NCBI GenBank assembly: GCA_001657575.1
Contig: LBCX01000006.1
Coordinates: 1-38,268, forward strand
Direction: 5' to 3'
Source: Bacteroidales bacterium Barb4
GTDB lineage: Bacteria > Bacteroidota > Bacteroidia > Bacteroidales > Tannerellaceae
Length of the DNA stretch: 38,268 nucleotides
Of this stretch, positions 1 to 7,894 are shown one piece after another. Positions within the stretch are counted from its first letter, which is position 1. The number at the start of each line of letters is the position of its first letter. The position numbers were made by a program, and so were the translations under genes. The notes under the pieces are model-generated. The model was not told the DNA's origin, ran no database searches, and was given only the letters and a program-made list of their open reading frames with translations.

Positions 1-1302
1 GGCGCCATGTATGCAGCACTCGGATTGCACGGGTGCCTGCCTCACAGTCACGGTTCGCAGGGTTGCTGCTCCTATCACCGAAGTGCCCTCACGCGCCACT
101 TCAAGGAACCCGTTATGGCGGCTACGAGTTCCTTTTCCGAAGGCTCCTCCGTATTCGGCGGTTCGGCTAACTTGGTAACCGCCATCGAAACGATCTTCAC
201 GGTATATAATCCGGATGTAGTGGCTGTTCACACCACCTGCCTCTCCGAAACAATCGGTGACGACTTGACGCAAATCGTTTCCAAAGCCCACGAAGACGGA
301 CTTGTACCCGAAGGGAAGAAAGTTATTTACTGCAACACGCCCAGTTACGTGGGAACACATGTAACCGGCTATTCCAATCAGGTGGCGGCTTTCGTTAAAT
401 TCTTCTCTACGGCAACTCCGAAGAAGAAAAACGTTGTCAATTTGGTAGCCGGCTGGATGGAGCCTTCGGATATGCGCGAAATCAAACGCCTTGCACAGGA
501 GATGGAAGCCCGTATTATCCTGTTCCCCGATATGTCGGGCGTATTGGATGCCCCCCTAACGGGAAAGTTTGAGATGTATCCCAAAGGGGGTACTACGCAA
601 GCGCAGTTAATCGCTACCGGCGACAGTAAATTTACGATAGGTTTAGGTGCCTATACGACCGAAGATGCCTGTGTGAAATTGGAAAACAAGTGCAAGGTAA
701 AGTTTGAAGTAGTCGAAATCCCCATCGGACTGAAAGCGACCGACCGGTTCATCACTTCTTTAAGCCGCCATGCCAATGTGCCTGTGCCCGACAGTATCAC
801 CGAAGAGCGCGGACGTTTGGTGGACTTGATTGCCGACAACTCAAAGTATTTCTACGGCAAAAGAGTGGCTCTGTTTGGCGACCCCGATACGCTGATTCCC
901 TTGACGGAGTTTTTACTCACTTTGGATATGAAGCCCGTGTATATCGTTACCGGTACGCCCGGCAAGCATTTCGACGAATCCATGCAAACGCTTTTATCGG
1001 AAAAGGTGCCCGAAGCGAAATACAAGAGCGGGCCCAATGCCGATATGTTCCAGCTTCATCAATGGATTAAGCAGGAGTCGGTAGATTTGCTGATAGGTAA
1101 TACGTATGGCAAGTATATTGCCCGTGATGAGAACATTCCCTTTGTTCGTATGGGATTTCCTATTGTGGACAGAGCAGGGCACAACTACTTTCCGAATACA
1201 GGTTATGTAGGAGCGACCAATCTTGTCATTAAGATATTGGAAAAGGAATTAGACCACCTCGACCGCAATTGCCCGGACGAAAAGGTAGAATGGCAGTTGT
1301 AG
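1..1302 (+). CDS. nifK: Nitrogenase MoFe protein beta chain NifK (5' partial)
   Basis: Beta subunit of dinitrogenase; with NifD it forms the alpha2beta2 MoFe protein carrying P-clusters and FeMo-co. The reading frame is open from base 1, so the gene begins outside the window; the Met at base 7 is internal, as the preceding Gly-Ala matches the usual GAM context. Visible P-cluster ligands: Cys in HGSQGC (second ligand, Cys95 of Azotobacter), Cys in TTCLSETIGDD (codon 238-240, Cys153) and Ser in NTPSY (codon 343-345, Ser188); the first ligand cysteine would lie just upstream and is not seen. The C-terminus ends normally after the GYVGATN region. The compact form without long extensions fits NifK of anaerobes rather than the proteobacterial type. 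nifE follows after 21 bp, so they are surely cotranscribed. Only the missing N-terminus is uncertain. Confidence 0.97.
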   Translation, partial: GAMYAALGLHGCLPHSHGSQGCCSYHRSALTRHFKEPVMAATSSFSEGSSVFGGSANLVTAIETIFTVYNPDVVAVHTTCLSETIGDDLTQIVSKAHEDGLVPEGKKVIYCNTPSYVGTHVTGYSNQVAAFVKFFSTATPKKKNVVNLVAGWMEPSDMREIKRLAQEMEARIILFPDMSGVLDAPLTGKFEMYPKGGTTQAQLIATGDSKFTIGLGAYTTEDACVKLENKCKVKFEVVEIPIGLKATDRFITSLSRHANVPVPDSITEERGRLVDLIADNSKYFYGKRVALFGDPDTLIPLTEFLLTLDMKPVYIVTGTPGKHFDESMQTLLSEKVPEAKYKSGPNADMFQLHQWIKQESVDLLIGNTYGKYIARDENIPFVRMGFPIVDRAGHNYFPNTGYVGATNLVIKILEKELDHLDRNCPDEKVEWQL

Positions 1303-1323
1303 AATATCCATAAGACCCATGCA

Positions 1324-2652
1324 ATGACAGGCTTTTTACAGGATAGAAAATCACAGATAATCACCAAGGGCAAAGGCAACTTTGATTTGATTGGCGGAAA
1401 ACCCAGTATTGCGGGTTCCGTCAGTCAGCGTGCCTGTGTCTTTTGCGGCTCTCGTGTCGTCTTGTATCCCATAGCCGATGCCATACATTTGGTGCATGGG
1501 CCTATTGGATGTGCTTCTTATACATGGGATATTCGGGGAGCCATGTCATCGGGACCCGAATTGCACCGCAACAGTTTCTCAACCGATTTGCGCGAGAAAC
1601 ACGTAGTCTTTGGCGGAGAAAAGAAACTCTATGCCGCCTTAGTTGAACTCATCGACAAGTACCAACCCAAAGCGGCTTTTGTGTATTCCACCTGCATCGT
1701 AGGCGTGATAGGTGACGATGTGCAATCGGTGTGTCGGCAAGTAGAAAAACTAAAACACATTCCCGTTATCCCCGTCATGGCGGAAGGCTTTCAAGGCACC
1801 AAGAAAGACGGCTACAAAATTGCCTGCGATGCAATGGCTACTTTGGTTGGCACCGATGAGAGTAAAGTGATTTCTCCAATAAGCATCAATATTTTGGGCG
1901 ATTTCAACTTAGCCGGCGAACTGTGGATATTAGCGGATTATTATAAAAAGATTGGGGTAGAAATAGCAGCCTCTATTACGGGCGACGGGCGGGTGAATGA
2001 TATTCAAAATGCCCATCGGGCAGCTTTGAACGTGGTACAATGTTCCGGCTCCATGCTCCATCTCGCCAAAACGATGAAAGAGCAATACGGTATTCCTTTC
2101 AGGAAGGTTTCGTATTTCGGCATAGAAGATATGTCGGATGCTTTGTATGAGGTGGCAAAATTCTTTGGAAAGGAGGAACTGATGGACAATGCTCGCGACT
2201 TGGTCAAAGAGGAGCTGAAAACCCTGCTTCCTGCTTTGGAGCCTTATCGTAATGCTTTGCAGGGCAAGAAGGCTGCTATCTATGTGGGCGGTGCTTTCAA
2301 AGCCATCTCTTTGGTGAAGGCATTGCGACTGATAGGTGTGCAAACTGTCATTGCCGGTACACAGACAGGCGATACGGAAGATTACAAACTGCTGAAAACT
2401 ATCTGTGACGACGGTTGTATCTTGGTGGACGATTCCAATCCGGTGGAATTGTCGGAGTTTGTGAAACAAACCGGAGCAGACCTGTTTATTGGCGGCGTAA
2501 AAGAACGCCCGATTGCTTATAAATTAGGTATCGGCTTTTGCGACCACAACCACGAACGCAAATTGGCTTTAGCCGGTTATGAGGGAATGCTCAACTTTGC
2601 CAAGGAAGTCTATGAAACGGTATGTAGCCCTGTATGGAGGTTTGCCTTATGA
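1324..2652 (+). CDS. nifE: FeMo-cofactor assembly scaffold NifE
   Basis: NifE pairs with NifN to form the NifEN scaffold on which the NifB product is matured to FeMo-co before transfer to NifDK. The 442-residue length is normal. Cluster-ligand regions are visible: RACVFCGSR (Cys38, Cys41), HGPIGC (Cys63), STCIVGVIGDD, and VQCSGSM in the middle of the protein, corresponding to the Cys250 region of Azotobacter NifE. The C-terminal KERPIAYKLGIGFCDHN segment is typical of NifE and differs from NifD, which keeps a FeMo-co-binding His. The gene starts 21 bp after nifK and its stop overlaps the start of nifN (ATGA), which suggests translational coupling. Confidence 0.96.
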   Translation: MTGFLQDRKSQIITKGKGNFDLIGGKPSIAGSVSQRACVFCGSRVVLYPIADAIHLVHGPIGCASYTWDIRGAMSSGPELHRNSFSTDLREKHVVFGGEKKLYAALVELIDKYQPKAAFVYSTCIVGVIGDDVQSVCRQVEKLKHIPVIPVMAEGFQGTKKDGYKIACDAMATLVGTDESKVISPISINILGDFNLAGELWILADYYKKIGVEIAASITGDGRVNDIQNAHRAALNVVQCSGSMLHLAKTMKEQYGIPFRKVSYFGIEDMSDALYEVAKFFGKEELMDNARDLVKEELKTLLPALEPYRNALQGKKAAIYVGGAFKAISLVKALRLIGVQTVIAGTQTGDTEDYKLLKTICDDGCILVDDSNPVELSEFVKQTGADLFIGGVKERPIAYKLGIGFCDHNHERKLALAGYEGMLNFAKEVYETVCSPVWRFAL

Positions 2653-4025
2653 ATGAAATGAAAGAAGCGGCATCTTCCTGCAATGCGTGCAAACAATGCG
2701 CTCCCTTGGGTGCCTGTATTGCTTTCAAAGGGATTGAAGGTGCTTTGCCGATGCTGCATGGCTCGCAAGGCTGTGCTACGTATATCCGCCGTTACCTGAT
2801 TAGCCATTTCCGGGAAACAATGGATATTGCTTCTTCCAATTTCAGCGAAGAGACCACTATCTTCGGCGGCAACAGGAATTTTAATACGGGTATAGACAAT
2901 ATCATCAGTCAATACCATCCGCAGGTCATTGCTATTGCCAGCACTTGCTTGGCTGAAACAATAGGCGAAGATGTACAGCGATTGATTTATGAATATCAGG
3001 CTACGCATGAAGAGGTGCCTGAAATGGTTTTCGCTTCTACCCCCAGCTATCAGGGTACGCATTACGAAGGCTTTCACGAAGCTGTGTTTGCCACCGTAAA
3101 AACCTTAGCCAAAGGAAAAGCATCGGACAATCCCCTTTCTCTCCACCAGCTAAACCTGTTCTGCAACCTGATTTCACCCGAAGACATTCGTCATTTGAAA
3201 GAGATAGCTGCCGATTTTTCATTAAAGACAATGATATTCCCCGATTATTCGGATACGCTCGACGGCACTTCATGGGACAGTTACCAACGCATTCCCGAAG
3301 GGGGAACGACTATTGAAGCCATCGAAAACAGTCCTTGGGCTGCCTCCTCTCTCGAATTAGGTTATATCTTGAATGCCACCCTGACACAATCAGCCGGCGA
3401 ATATCTGCAAAATGCTTTTGGCGTAGATAACTTCAGAACCGGACTGCCGATTGGCATCCGGGAATCGGATAAGTTTTTCGCTCAGTTATCTGCTCTTTCG
3501 GGTAAAGTAATTCCCCTGAAATACCAGAAGCAACGGGGGCGATTAGTCGATTTGTATTTCGACGGGCACAAGTATGTTTCCATGAAAAGGGCAGTTATCT
3601 ATGGCGAAGAAGATTTAGTCGTAGGCTTGGCGGCTTTTGCGGCTGAAACAGGCATCAAACCGGTTTTATGCGCAACAGGCGGTGAAAGCGGAACACTTCA
3701 ACAGACATTGCGAGAAGTGCTCGGCGACTTATATTCAGAAGAAATAATCGTAGGTCAGGGAATGACTTTTGAGGCTATGGAGGCTGCCATTCACGACTTG
3801 GACTTGCAGCCCGATTTATTTATCGGCAACAGTAAAGGCTATTACCTTGCCCGCAAACTGGATATTCCGATTGTTCGCGCCGGCTTTCCCATTCACGACA
3901 GGATTGGAGCGCAACACAATCGCCTGCTGGGATACGAAGGCACCACCATACTTTTTGAGCAAATAGTAAATACCTTGTTAGAAGATAAACAACGCAAATC
4001 ATCCGTAGGATATAAATACATGTAA
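2649..4025 (+). CDS. nifN: FeMo-cofactor assembly scaffold NifN
   Basis: Second subunit of the NifEN scaffold, a NifK paralogue. Start chosen at 2649 rather than the in-frame ATG at 2634: this ATG overlaps the nifE stop as ATGA and a GGAGG ribosome-binding site sits at 2636-2640, 8 bases upstream. The N-terminus has a cysteine-rich CNACKQC followed by GAC, then HGSQGC and STCLAETIGED, the cluster-binding pattern of NifN/NifK. The product of 458 residues is in the family range. NifN assignment rests on position after nifE and before nifB and on lower similarity to NifK. Its stop overlaps the nifB start by one base. Confidence 0.94.
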   Translation: MNEMKEAASSCNACKQCAPLGACIAFKGIEGALPMLHGSQGCATYIRRYLISHFRETMDIASSNFSEETTIFGGNRNFNTGIDNIISQYHPQVIAIASTCLAETIGEDVQRLIYEYQATHEEVPEMVFASTPSYQGTHYEGFHEAVFATVKTLAKGKASDNPLSLHQLNLFCNLISPEDIRHLKEIAADFSLKTMIFPDYSDTLDGTSWDSYQRIPEGGTTIEAIENSPWAASSLELGYILNATLTQSAGEYLQNAFGVDNFRTGLPIGIRESDKFFAQLSALSGKVIPLKYQKQRGRLVDLYFDGHKYVSMKRAVIYGEEDLVVGLAAFAAETGIKPVLCATGGESGTLQQTLREVLGDLYSEEIIVGQGMTFEAMEAAIHDLDLQPDLFIGNSKGYYLARKLDIPIVRAGFPIHDRIGAQHNRLLGYEGTTILFEQIVNTLLEDKQRKSSVGYKYM

Positions 4026-5290
4026 TGATGAAAGATATTTCCAAACATCCCTGTTTTAATGCAGAGGCAAAACACCAATATGCCCGCGTGCATTTGCCGG
4101 TAGCACCGAAGTGTAATATCCAGTGCAATTATTGCAACCGCAAATACGATTGCAGCAACGAAAGCCGTCCGGGTGTAACAAGTACTGTATTGTCGCCCAT
4201 GCAGTCGGTGCATTATCTGAAAGCACTGACGGAAAAGATTCCGAACATCAGTGTGATTGGGATAGCAGGCCCGGGCGACCCCTTCGCCAATCCCGAAGAA
4301 ACGCTCAATACAATGAAGATGGTGAAGCAGGCTTTCCCCGATAAAATCTTCTGCTTATCGACCAATGGTTTGGATTTGGCTCCCTATATTGATGAGTTGG
4401 CAGAGATAGGCGTGTCGCACGTCACGATTACCATCAACTCACTGCGACCCGAAACCTTGGCAAATATGTATCGCTGGGTGCGCTTCAACCGTCGTGTCTA
4501 TCGGGGCGAAGCGGCAGGAAAAGTATTGCTCGAACAGCAACTTGGCAACATCGTCAAGCTCAAGGAAAAAGGCATCACAGTGAAGATCAATACAGTGGTT
4601 TGCCCGGGCATCAATGACGATGAAGTAGAAGAGGTCGCACAAAAAGTAGCTTCCTTGGGAGCAGACACGATGAACTGTATCCCCTTGTATCCGACGGAGA
4701 ACACCGAGTTTGCCCTCCTGCCCGAACCGTCGAAACCGATGATGAAAGGCATTAAAGCCGCTATCTCCAAACACATCCAGCCGATGGCGCATTGCGCCCG
4801 TTGCCGTGCCGATGCTGCCGGTTTATTGGGTCACGACAATACGGTAGCAATGGACATGATAGGGCAATTCTCTACCATGACAGTAAATAGAAGCGAAGGT
4901 CGCACGCGGGTAGCCGTAGCGAGCAACGAAGGCTTGTTAGTCAATCTTCACTTGGGCGAAGCCCGCAAGGTGTATGTGTTTGAAAAATCATTGAACGGTT
5001 ATCACTTCGTGGAAATCCGAAACACCCCGCCCGAAGGCAGAGGCATGGCACGCTGGGAAGAGTTGGCTGCAAAGACTTTGGGCGATTGTCAGGCAATCTT
5101 GGTGGCAGGTATTGGCGAAACACCGATGAAAGTGATGCAGCAAAACGGCATCAGGGTCATACAAATGAGCGGTTTGATAGATGCAGGTTTGGATGCGGTC
5201 TATCTCAACCTGCCCGTCAAAACCCTTTGCCGGAGTGACTATACAAAGTGCGGCGAGAGTTGCCGCGACGCAGGCAATGGCTGCGGATGA
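4025..5290 (+). CDS. nifB: FeMo-cofactor biosynthesis protein NifB (radical SAM plus NifX-like domain)
   Basis: NifB fuses two [4Fe-4S] clusters and inserts the interstitial carbide to make NifB-co, the first committed FeMo-co precursor. The N-terminal half is a radical SAM domain: HPCF with Cys10, then CNIQCNYC (Cys30, Cys34, Cys37; CX3CX2C) and the NifB-typical NRKYDCSNESRPGV. The CARCRADAAG motif near residue 260 supplies additional cluster ligands. From about residue 290 a NifX/NafY-like domain follows (RVAVASNEG, AILVAGIGETP), so this is the two-domain form. The tail is unusually cysteine-rich (LCRSDYTKCGESC and a final NGCG). Overlaps nifN by one base; an alternative Met is one codon downstream. 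Confidence 0.96.
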   Translation: MMKDISKHPCFNAEAKHQYARVHLPVAPKCNIQCNYCNRKYDCSNESRPGVTSTVLSPMQSVHYLKALTEKIPNISVIGIAGPGDPFANPEETLNTMKMVKQAFPDKIFCLSTNGLDLAPYIDELAEIGVSHVTITINSLRPETLANMYRWVRFNRRVYRGEAAGKVLLEQQLGNIVKLKEKGITVKINTVVCPGINDDEVEEVAQKVASLGADTMNCIPLYPTENTEFALLPEPSKPMMKGIKAAISKHIQPMAHCARCRADAAGLLGHDNTVAMDMIGQFSTMTVNRSEGRTRVAVASNEGLLVNLHLGEARKVYVFEKSLNGYHFVEIRNTPPEGRGMARWEELAAKTLGDCQAILVAGIGETPMKVMQQNGIRVIQMSGLIDAGLDAVYLNLPVKTLCRSDYTKCGESCRDAGNGCG

Positions 5291-5333
5291 GAATGAGAAC
5301 TGATTACGAAATAACAATTAAAACAGTCAAGCA

Positions 5334-5636
5334 ATGAAGAAGCCGGATTATTTGTTTTTAGTATGCAACTCGTACCGGGTTGCCGGAGACGCACAAGGGT
5401 TTTGCAACAAACAGGGAGCTGTTTCCTTTTTGCAGTACATTACCGAAGAATGTGCAGACAGAGGCATTGATGCCGTAGTTACCACCACCGCCTGTCTGAG
5501 CGTATGCAGTCAGGGACCCGTGCTGGTTGTTCAACCCAACAACTATTGGTATGGCGGTGTTACCCAAGACAGGATAGATGAGATTCTTGATGCCCTCGAA
5601 GAAGGGAAAGCCGTAGAAGAATATCTGATTGCTTAG
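5334..5636 (+). CDS. Thioredoxin-fold [2Fe-2S] ferredoxin, nif-linked
   Basis: A 100-residue protein of the (2Fe-2S) ferredoxin family with thioredoxin fold (Shethna protein I / clostridial 2Fe-2S type). Four cysteines sit as CNSY (Cys11), FCNKQG (Cys24) and the pair TACLSVCSQGP (Cys55, Cys59), matching the family ligand pattern, and the YGGVT motif near the C-terminus is also typical. Such ferredoxins commonly follow nifB in anaerobe nif clusters and are thought to serve as nitrogenase-associated electron carriers or protective proteins. It lies 43 bp after nifB in the same direction, so it is probably in the same operon; downstream the operon is interrupted by a palindromic repeat element. 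Confidence 0.9.
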   Translation: MKKPDYLFLVCNSYRVAGDAQGFCNKQGAVSFLQYITEECADRGIDAVVTTTACLSVCSQGPVLVVQPNNYWYGGVTQDRIDEILDALEEGKAVEEYLIA

Positions 5637-5641
5637 ATGGT

Positions 5642-5918
5642 AATTAACAACTGATGTTACGCAGATGCCCTGAAAGGGCAAGAGATTTCAGCCCCACATG
5701 CAGCGAAGCGGAATGTGGGGTTATGACAAATACATGCCAATAAAGTTCTGAAAGAACGATGCAAACTACAAATGATGGTGGTTTACAATACAATATTATT
5801 ATTCGGTCGTTCTTTCAGAACTTCCTTGCCGACATCATCTTTAACCCCACATTCCGCTTCGCTGCATGTGGGGCTGAAATCTATAGTCCCTTCGGGACTT
5901 CTGCGTAACATGAATTAA
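5642..5918 (+). repeat. Palindromic intergenic element, copy A
   Basis: A roughly 275-bp element with nested inverted repeats. From outside in: terminal ATGTTACGCAG against CTGCGTAACAT; a short GC-rich hairpin at each end (left GCCCTGAAAGGGC, right GTCCCTTCGGGAC); a long arm pair around 5688-5722 and 5842-5876 (CCCCACATGCAGCGAAGCGG and its complement); and an inner pair GTTCTGAAAGAAC / GTTCTTTCAGAAC. No ORF is supported. Two further copies are at 9581-9819 (inverted orientation) and 13165-13443, and a half copy at 18424-18475. This resembles a MITE or a BIME-type composite of REP palindromes. Here it sits inside the nif operon. Confidence 0.85.
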
Positions 5919-5935
5919 CAAGTAAATCAGCTGCC

Positions 5936-6517
5936 ATGATTGACATGCAGGAGTGGACGCAGTTGTTTGTAGCCAACGGCTATGGATTTGGACAGTACTG
6001 GGCAGGTTACGTCTTCGGCAAATCACCGAAAGACCCTTACTTCTTTTATCTTACCGACAAGAAGATGGCGATACTTTCGGCAGGTATAGATGAAGATGGC
6101 GAACGGGGCATCGTAATGGCTTCAGAGGCATTCAGTCCTGCCGAACTGTCGGTCTATTTCCCGTTGGATTACAGCAAGACTTCTGCCATTCAATGGTTTC
6201 AGCCTGTCAATGTATTGCTGCTTTGTCAGAAAGCAGCAAGCGTCAGGGAAAACTTTATCTATTATACCTGGCCTGCGCTCCAATTGAATTTCGTTACTGA
6301 AATAAGCGAGAATACGATAGTTGTCTATGACCGTTTTACGGCAAAAGAAACGTTGGAGGACTTGAAGAAAGAAACTGCCGGCAAAGGGACTGGCAATAAA
6401 GTGGAGTTCTGGTCGATGCTCAAACTGCTTGCTTTGGGCGACCGCTTTGGCGAACTGGCACCCAAAGTGTGCATAGAATCTATTCCGGAAATAAGGGCGA
6501 TTCGTAAAACAACCTGA
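5936..6517 (+). CDS. Unknown protein linked to the nif operon
   Basis: A 193-residue soluble protein with no signal peptide or membrane segment; I do not recognise a named family. It is rich in aromatic residues in the first half (FGQYWAGYVFG, DPYFFYLTD) and has only two cysteines (LLLCQK, PKVCIES), so it is unlikely to hold an Fe-S cluster alone. It ends 4 bp before the ModE-like gene and shares the operon direction, which argues for a role in regulation or metal supply for nitrogenase; that is inference from context only. The start could also be the Met three codons downstream (5945). Separation from the ferredoxin gene by repeat copy A means expression may depend on read-through of a strong RNA hairpin. 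Confidence 0.8.
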   Translation: MIDMQEWTQLFVANGYGFGQYWAGYVFGKSPKDPYFFYLTDKKMAILSAGIDEDGERGIVMASEAFSPAELSVYFPLDYSKTSAIQWFQPVNVLLLCQKAASVRENFIYYTWPALQLNFVTEISENTIVVYDRFTAKETLEDLKKETAGKGTGNKVEFWSMLKLLALGDRFGELAPKVCIESIPEIRAIRKTT

Positions 6518-6521
6518 TACA

Positions 6522-6872
6522 ATGCATCGTCCGTATAAGATTGTCAGCCAACTGGAAATAGACAAGAATGGCGGTTGCTTTCTCAACCCAAGACGAGTGG
6601 AGCTGTTACAGCTTATCCTCGAAAGAGGCTCTATTTTAGCCGCTTCCAAAGAATTACGCATGTCATATCAACAGGCTTGGGCGATTATCAAAGAGATTAA
6701 TACTGCCGCCCCGCTGCCGGTAGTGAGCCGGCAAAGAGGAGGCACTCATGGAGGAGGTGCTGTGCTTACTAATTTTGGCATGAAGATGTTGGAACGGTAT
6801 GCCGCCATTCAACAAAAATATGCTCAAATGCTTTTGGACTTGGATGATGATTTGCAAGAGCTGTGCGTTTGA
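6522..6872 (+). CDS. ModE-like winged-helix DNA-binding regulator (no molybdate domain)
   Basis: A 116-residue protein matching the N-terminal DNA-binding domain of ModE (LysR-type winged HTH). Recognition features: NPRRVELLQLILERGSI, AASKELRMSYQQAWAIIKEI for the helix-turn-helix, and RGGTHGGGAVLT for the glycine-rich wing. It lacks the C-terminal TOBE/Mop molybdate-binding domains of full-length ModE, so sensing, if any, would need a partner or another signal. Such short ModE-like proteins are known in many anaerobes. It lies between the unknown nif-linked gene and a metal transporter permease, so it probably controls nif and/or molybdenum uptake genes. The stop codon overlaps the permease start. 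Confidence 0.9.
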   Translation: MHRPYKIVSQLEIDKNGGCFLNPRRVELLQLILERGSILAASKELRMSYQQAWAIIKEINTAAPLPVVSRQRGGTHGGGAVLTNFGMKMLERYAAIQQKYAQMLLDLDDDLQELCV

Positions 6873-7879
6873 TGAAACGATATACAACAGATGCTCTCCG
6901 GCTCATTGCTTTGGCGGCAATATTGGTTTTAGTGACTTTGGTGTCTTTTTCTTTGGGGAGATACCCGATTGCTGTGGGCGATATACTCGACTATTTATTT
7001 CTGGGAAACTATACCGACGAGAATATTCCCATATTGATTAGTCAGGTCAGGATGCCCCGTATCATCGGAGCTATACTTGCCGGCGGCGGTTTGGCTGTTT
7101 CAGGCGCAGCCTATCAGGGTTTGTTTCGCAACCCCATGGTAAGTCCCGACTTGCTGGGAGTCAGTTCGGGAGCCGGTTTCGGCGCAGCCTTGGCAATTAT
7201 CATGTCAATGGGAATACTTGGAATACAAATGATGGCATTTGTTGCAGGAGTAGGAGCTGTGATGTTTACTTTGTTTATCAGCCGTTTGATTGGGCAAAAT
7301 CACGATAAGATACTGATGCTGGTCTTGTCGGGGATGGTAGTAGGTTCGCTGTTTGGCGCACTCCTCTCGCTGATGAAGTACATTGCCGACAGCGAATCCA
7401 AGTTGCCCGACATTACCTTTTGGTTGATGGGAAGCCTATCGGAAGTCTCGCCAAGAGAATTATCCGTAGTAGCACCTGTTGTACTGTTGGCGTTGATACC
7501 GTTGCTTCTGACTTCATGGAAATTGAATGTGCTGTCGTTTGGCGACGGTGAAGCCTCTGCCATGGGAGTCAATACCCGTCAATTACGCCTGACGGTAATC
7601 GGTTGCGCTTCTTTGATTACAGCTTCCATTGTCAGTATTACAGGATTGATAGGTTGGGTAGGTTTGATTATTCCGCATATAGCCCGCTTTACCGTAGGAG
7701 CCAACCATCGCATTTTACTGCCGGCATCCTTTTTATCAGGCGCAAGTTTTATGCTGATAATAGATGATTTAGCCCGCACTGTTTCTACTTTGGAAATCCC
7801 TTTGGGCATTATTACTTCATTGATTGGAGCACCGCTCTTTTTATTTTTATTGAAGGTTTCCTCAAAGAAGGTTTGGTGA
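6872..7879 (+). CDS. FecCD/BtuC-family ABC transporter permease, possibly MolB-like
   Basis: A 335-residue polytopic inner-membrane permease of the FecCD family (iron-siderophore, B12, haem; also the molybdate permease MolB of Haemophilus). Family hallmarks: RMPRIIGAILAGGGLAVSGA, the QGLFRNPMVSPDLLGVSSGA segment, the cytoplasmic coupling region GDGEASAMGV and the final GLIIPHIARF and IPLGIITSLIGAPLF segments. Start chosen at ATG 6872 (overlapping the ModE stop as TGATG); an upstream in-frame GTG at 6863 is possible. Genomic pairing with a ModE-like regulator in a nif operon suggests molybdate or iron as substrate. No ATPase or binding protein follows: downstream is a RAYT element and a duplicated copy of this gene's own 3' end. 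Confidence 0.92.
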   Translation: MKRYTTDALRLIALAAILVLVTLVSFSLGRYPIAVGDILDYLFLGNYTDENIPILISQVRMPRIIGAILAGGGLAVSGAAYQGLFRNPMVSPDLLGVSSGAGFGAALAIIMSMGILGIQMMAFVAGVGAVMFTLFISRLIGQNHDKILMLVLSGMVVGSLFGALLSLMKYIADSESKLPDITFWLMGSLSEVSPRELSVVAPVVLLALIPLLLTSWKLNVLSFGDGEASAMGVNTRQLRLTVIGCASLITASIVSITGLIGWVGLIIPHIARFTVGANHRILLPASFLSGASFMLIIDDLARTVSTLEIPLGIITSLIGAPLFLFLLKVSSKKVW

Positions 7880-7884
7880 AAAGA
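7820..7884 (+). repeat. 65-bp direct repeat, copy 1 (3' end of permease gene)
   Basis: This 65-bp stretch covers the last codons and stop of the permease gene plus 5 bases. It recurs at 8601-8665 with two mismatches (63/65 identical). The pair brackets the RAYT element. Confidence 0.93.
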
Positions 7885-7894
7885 TTTATTTTTA

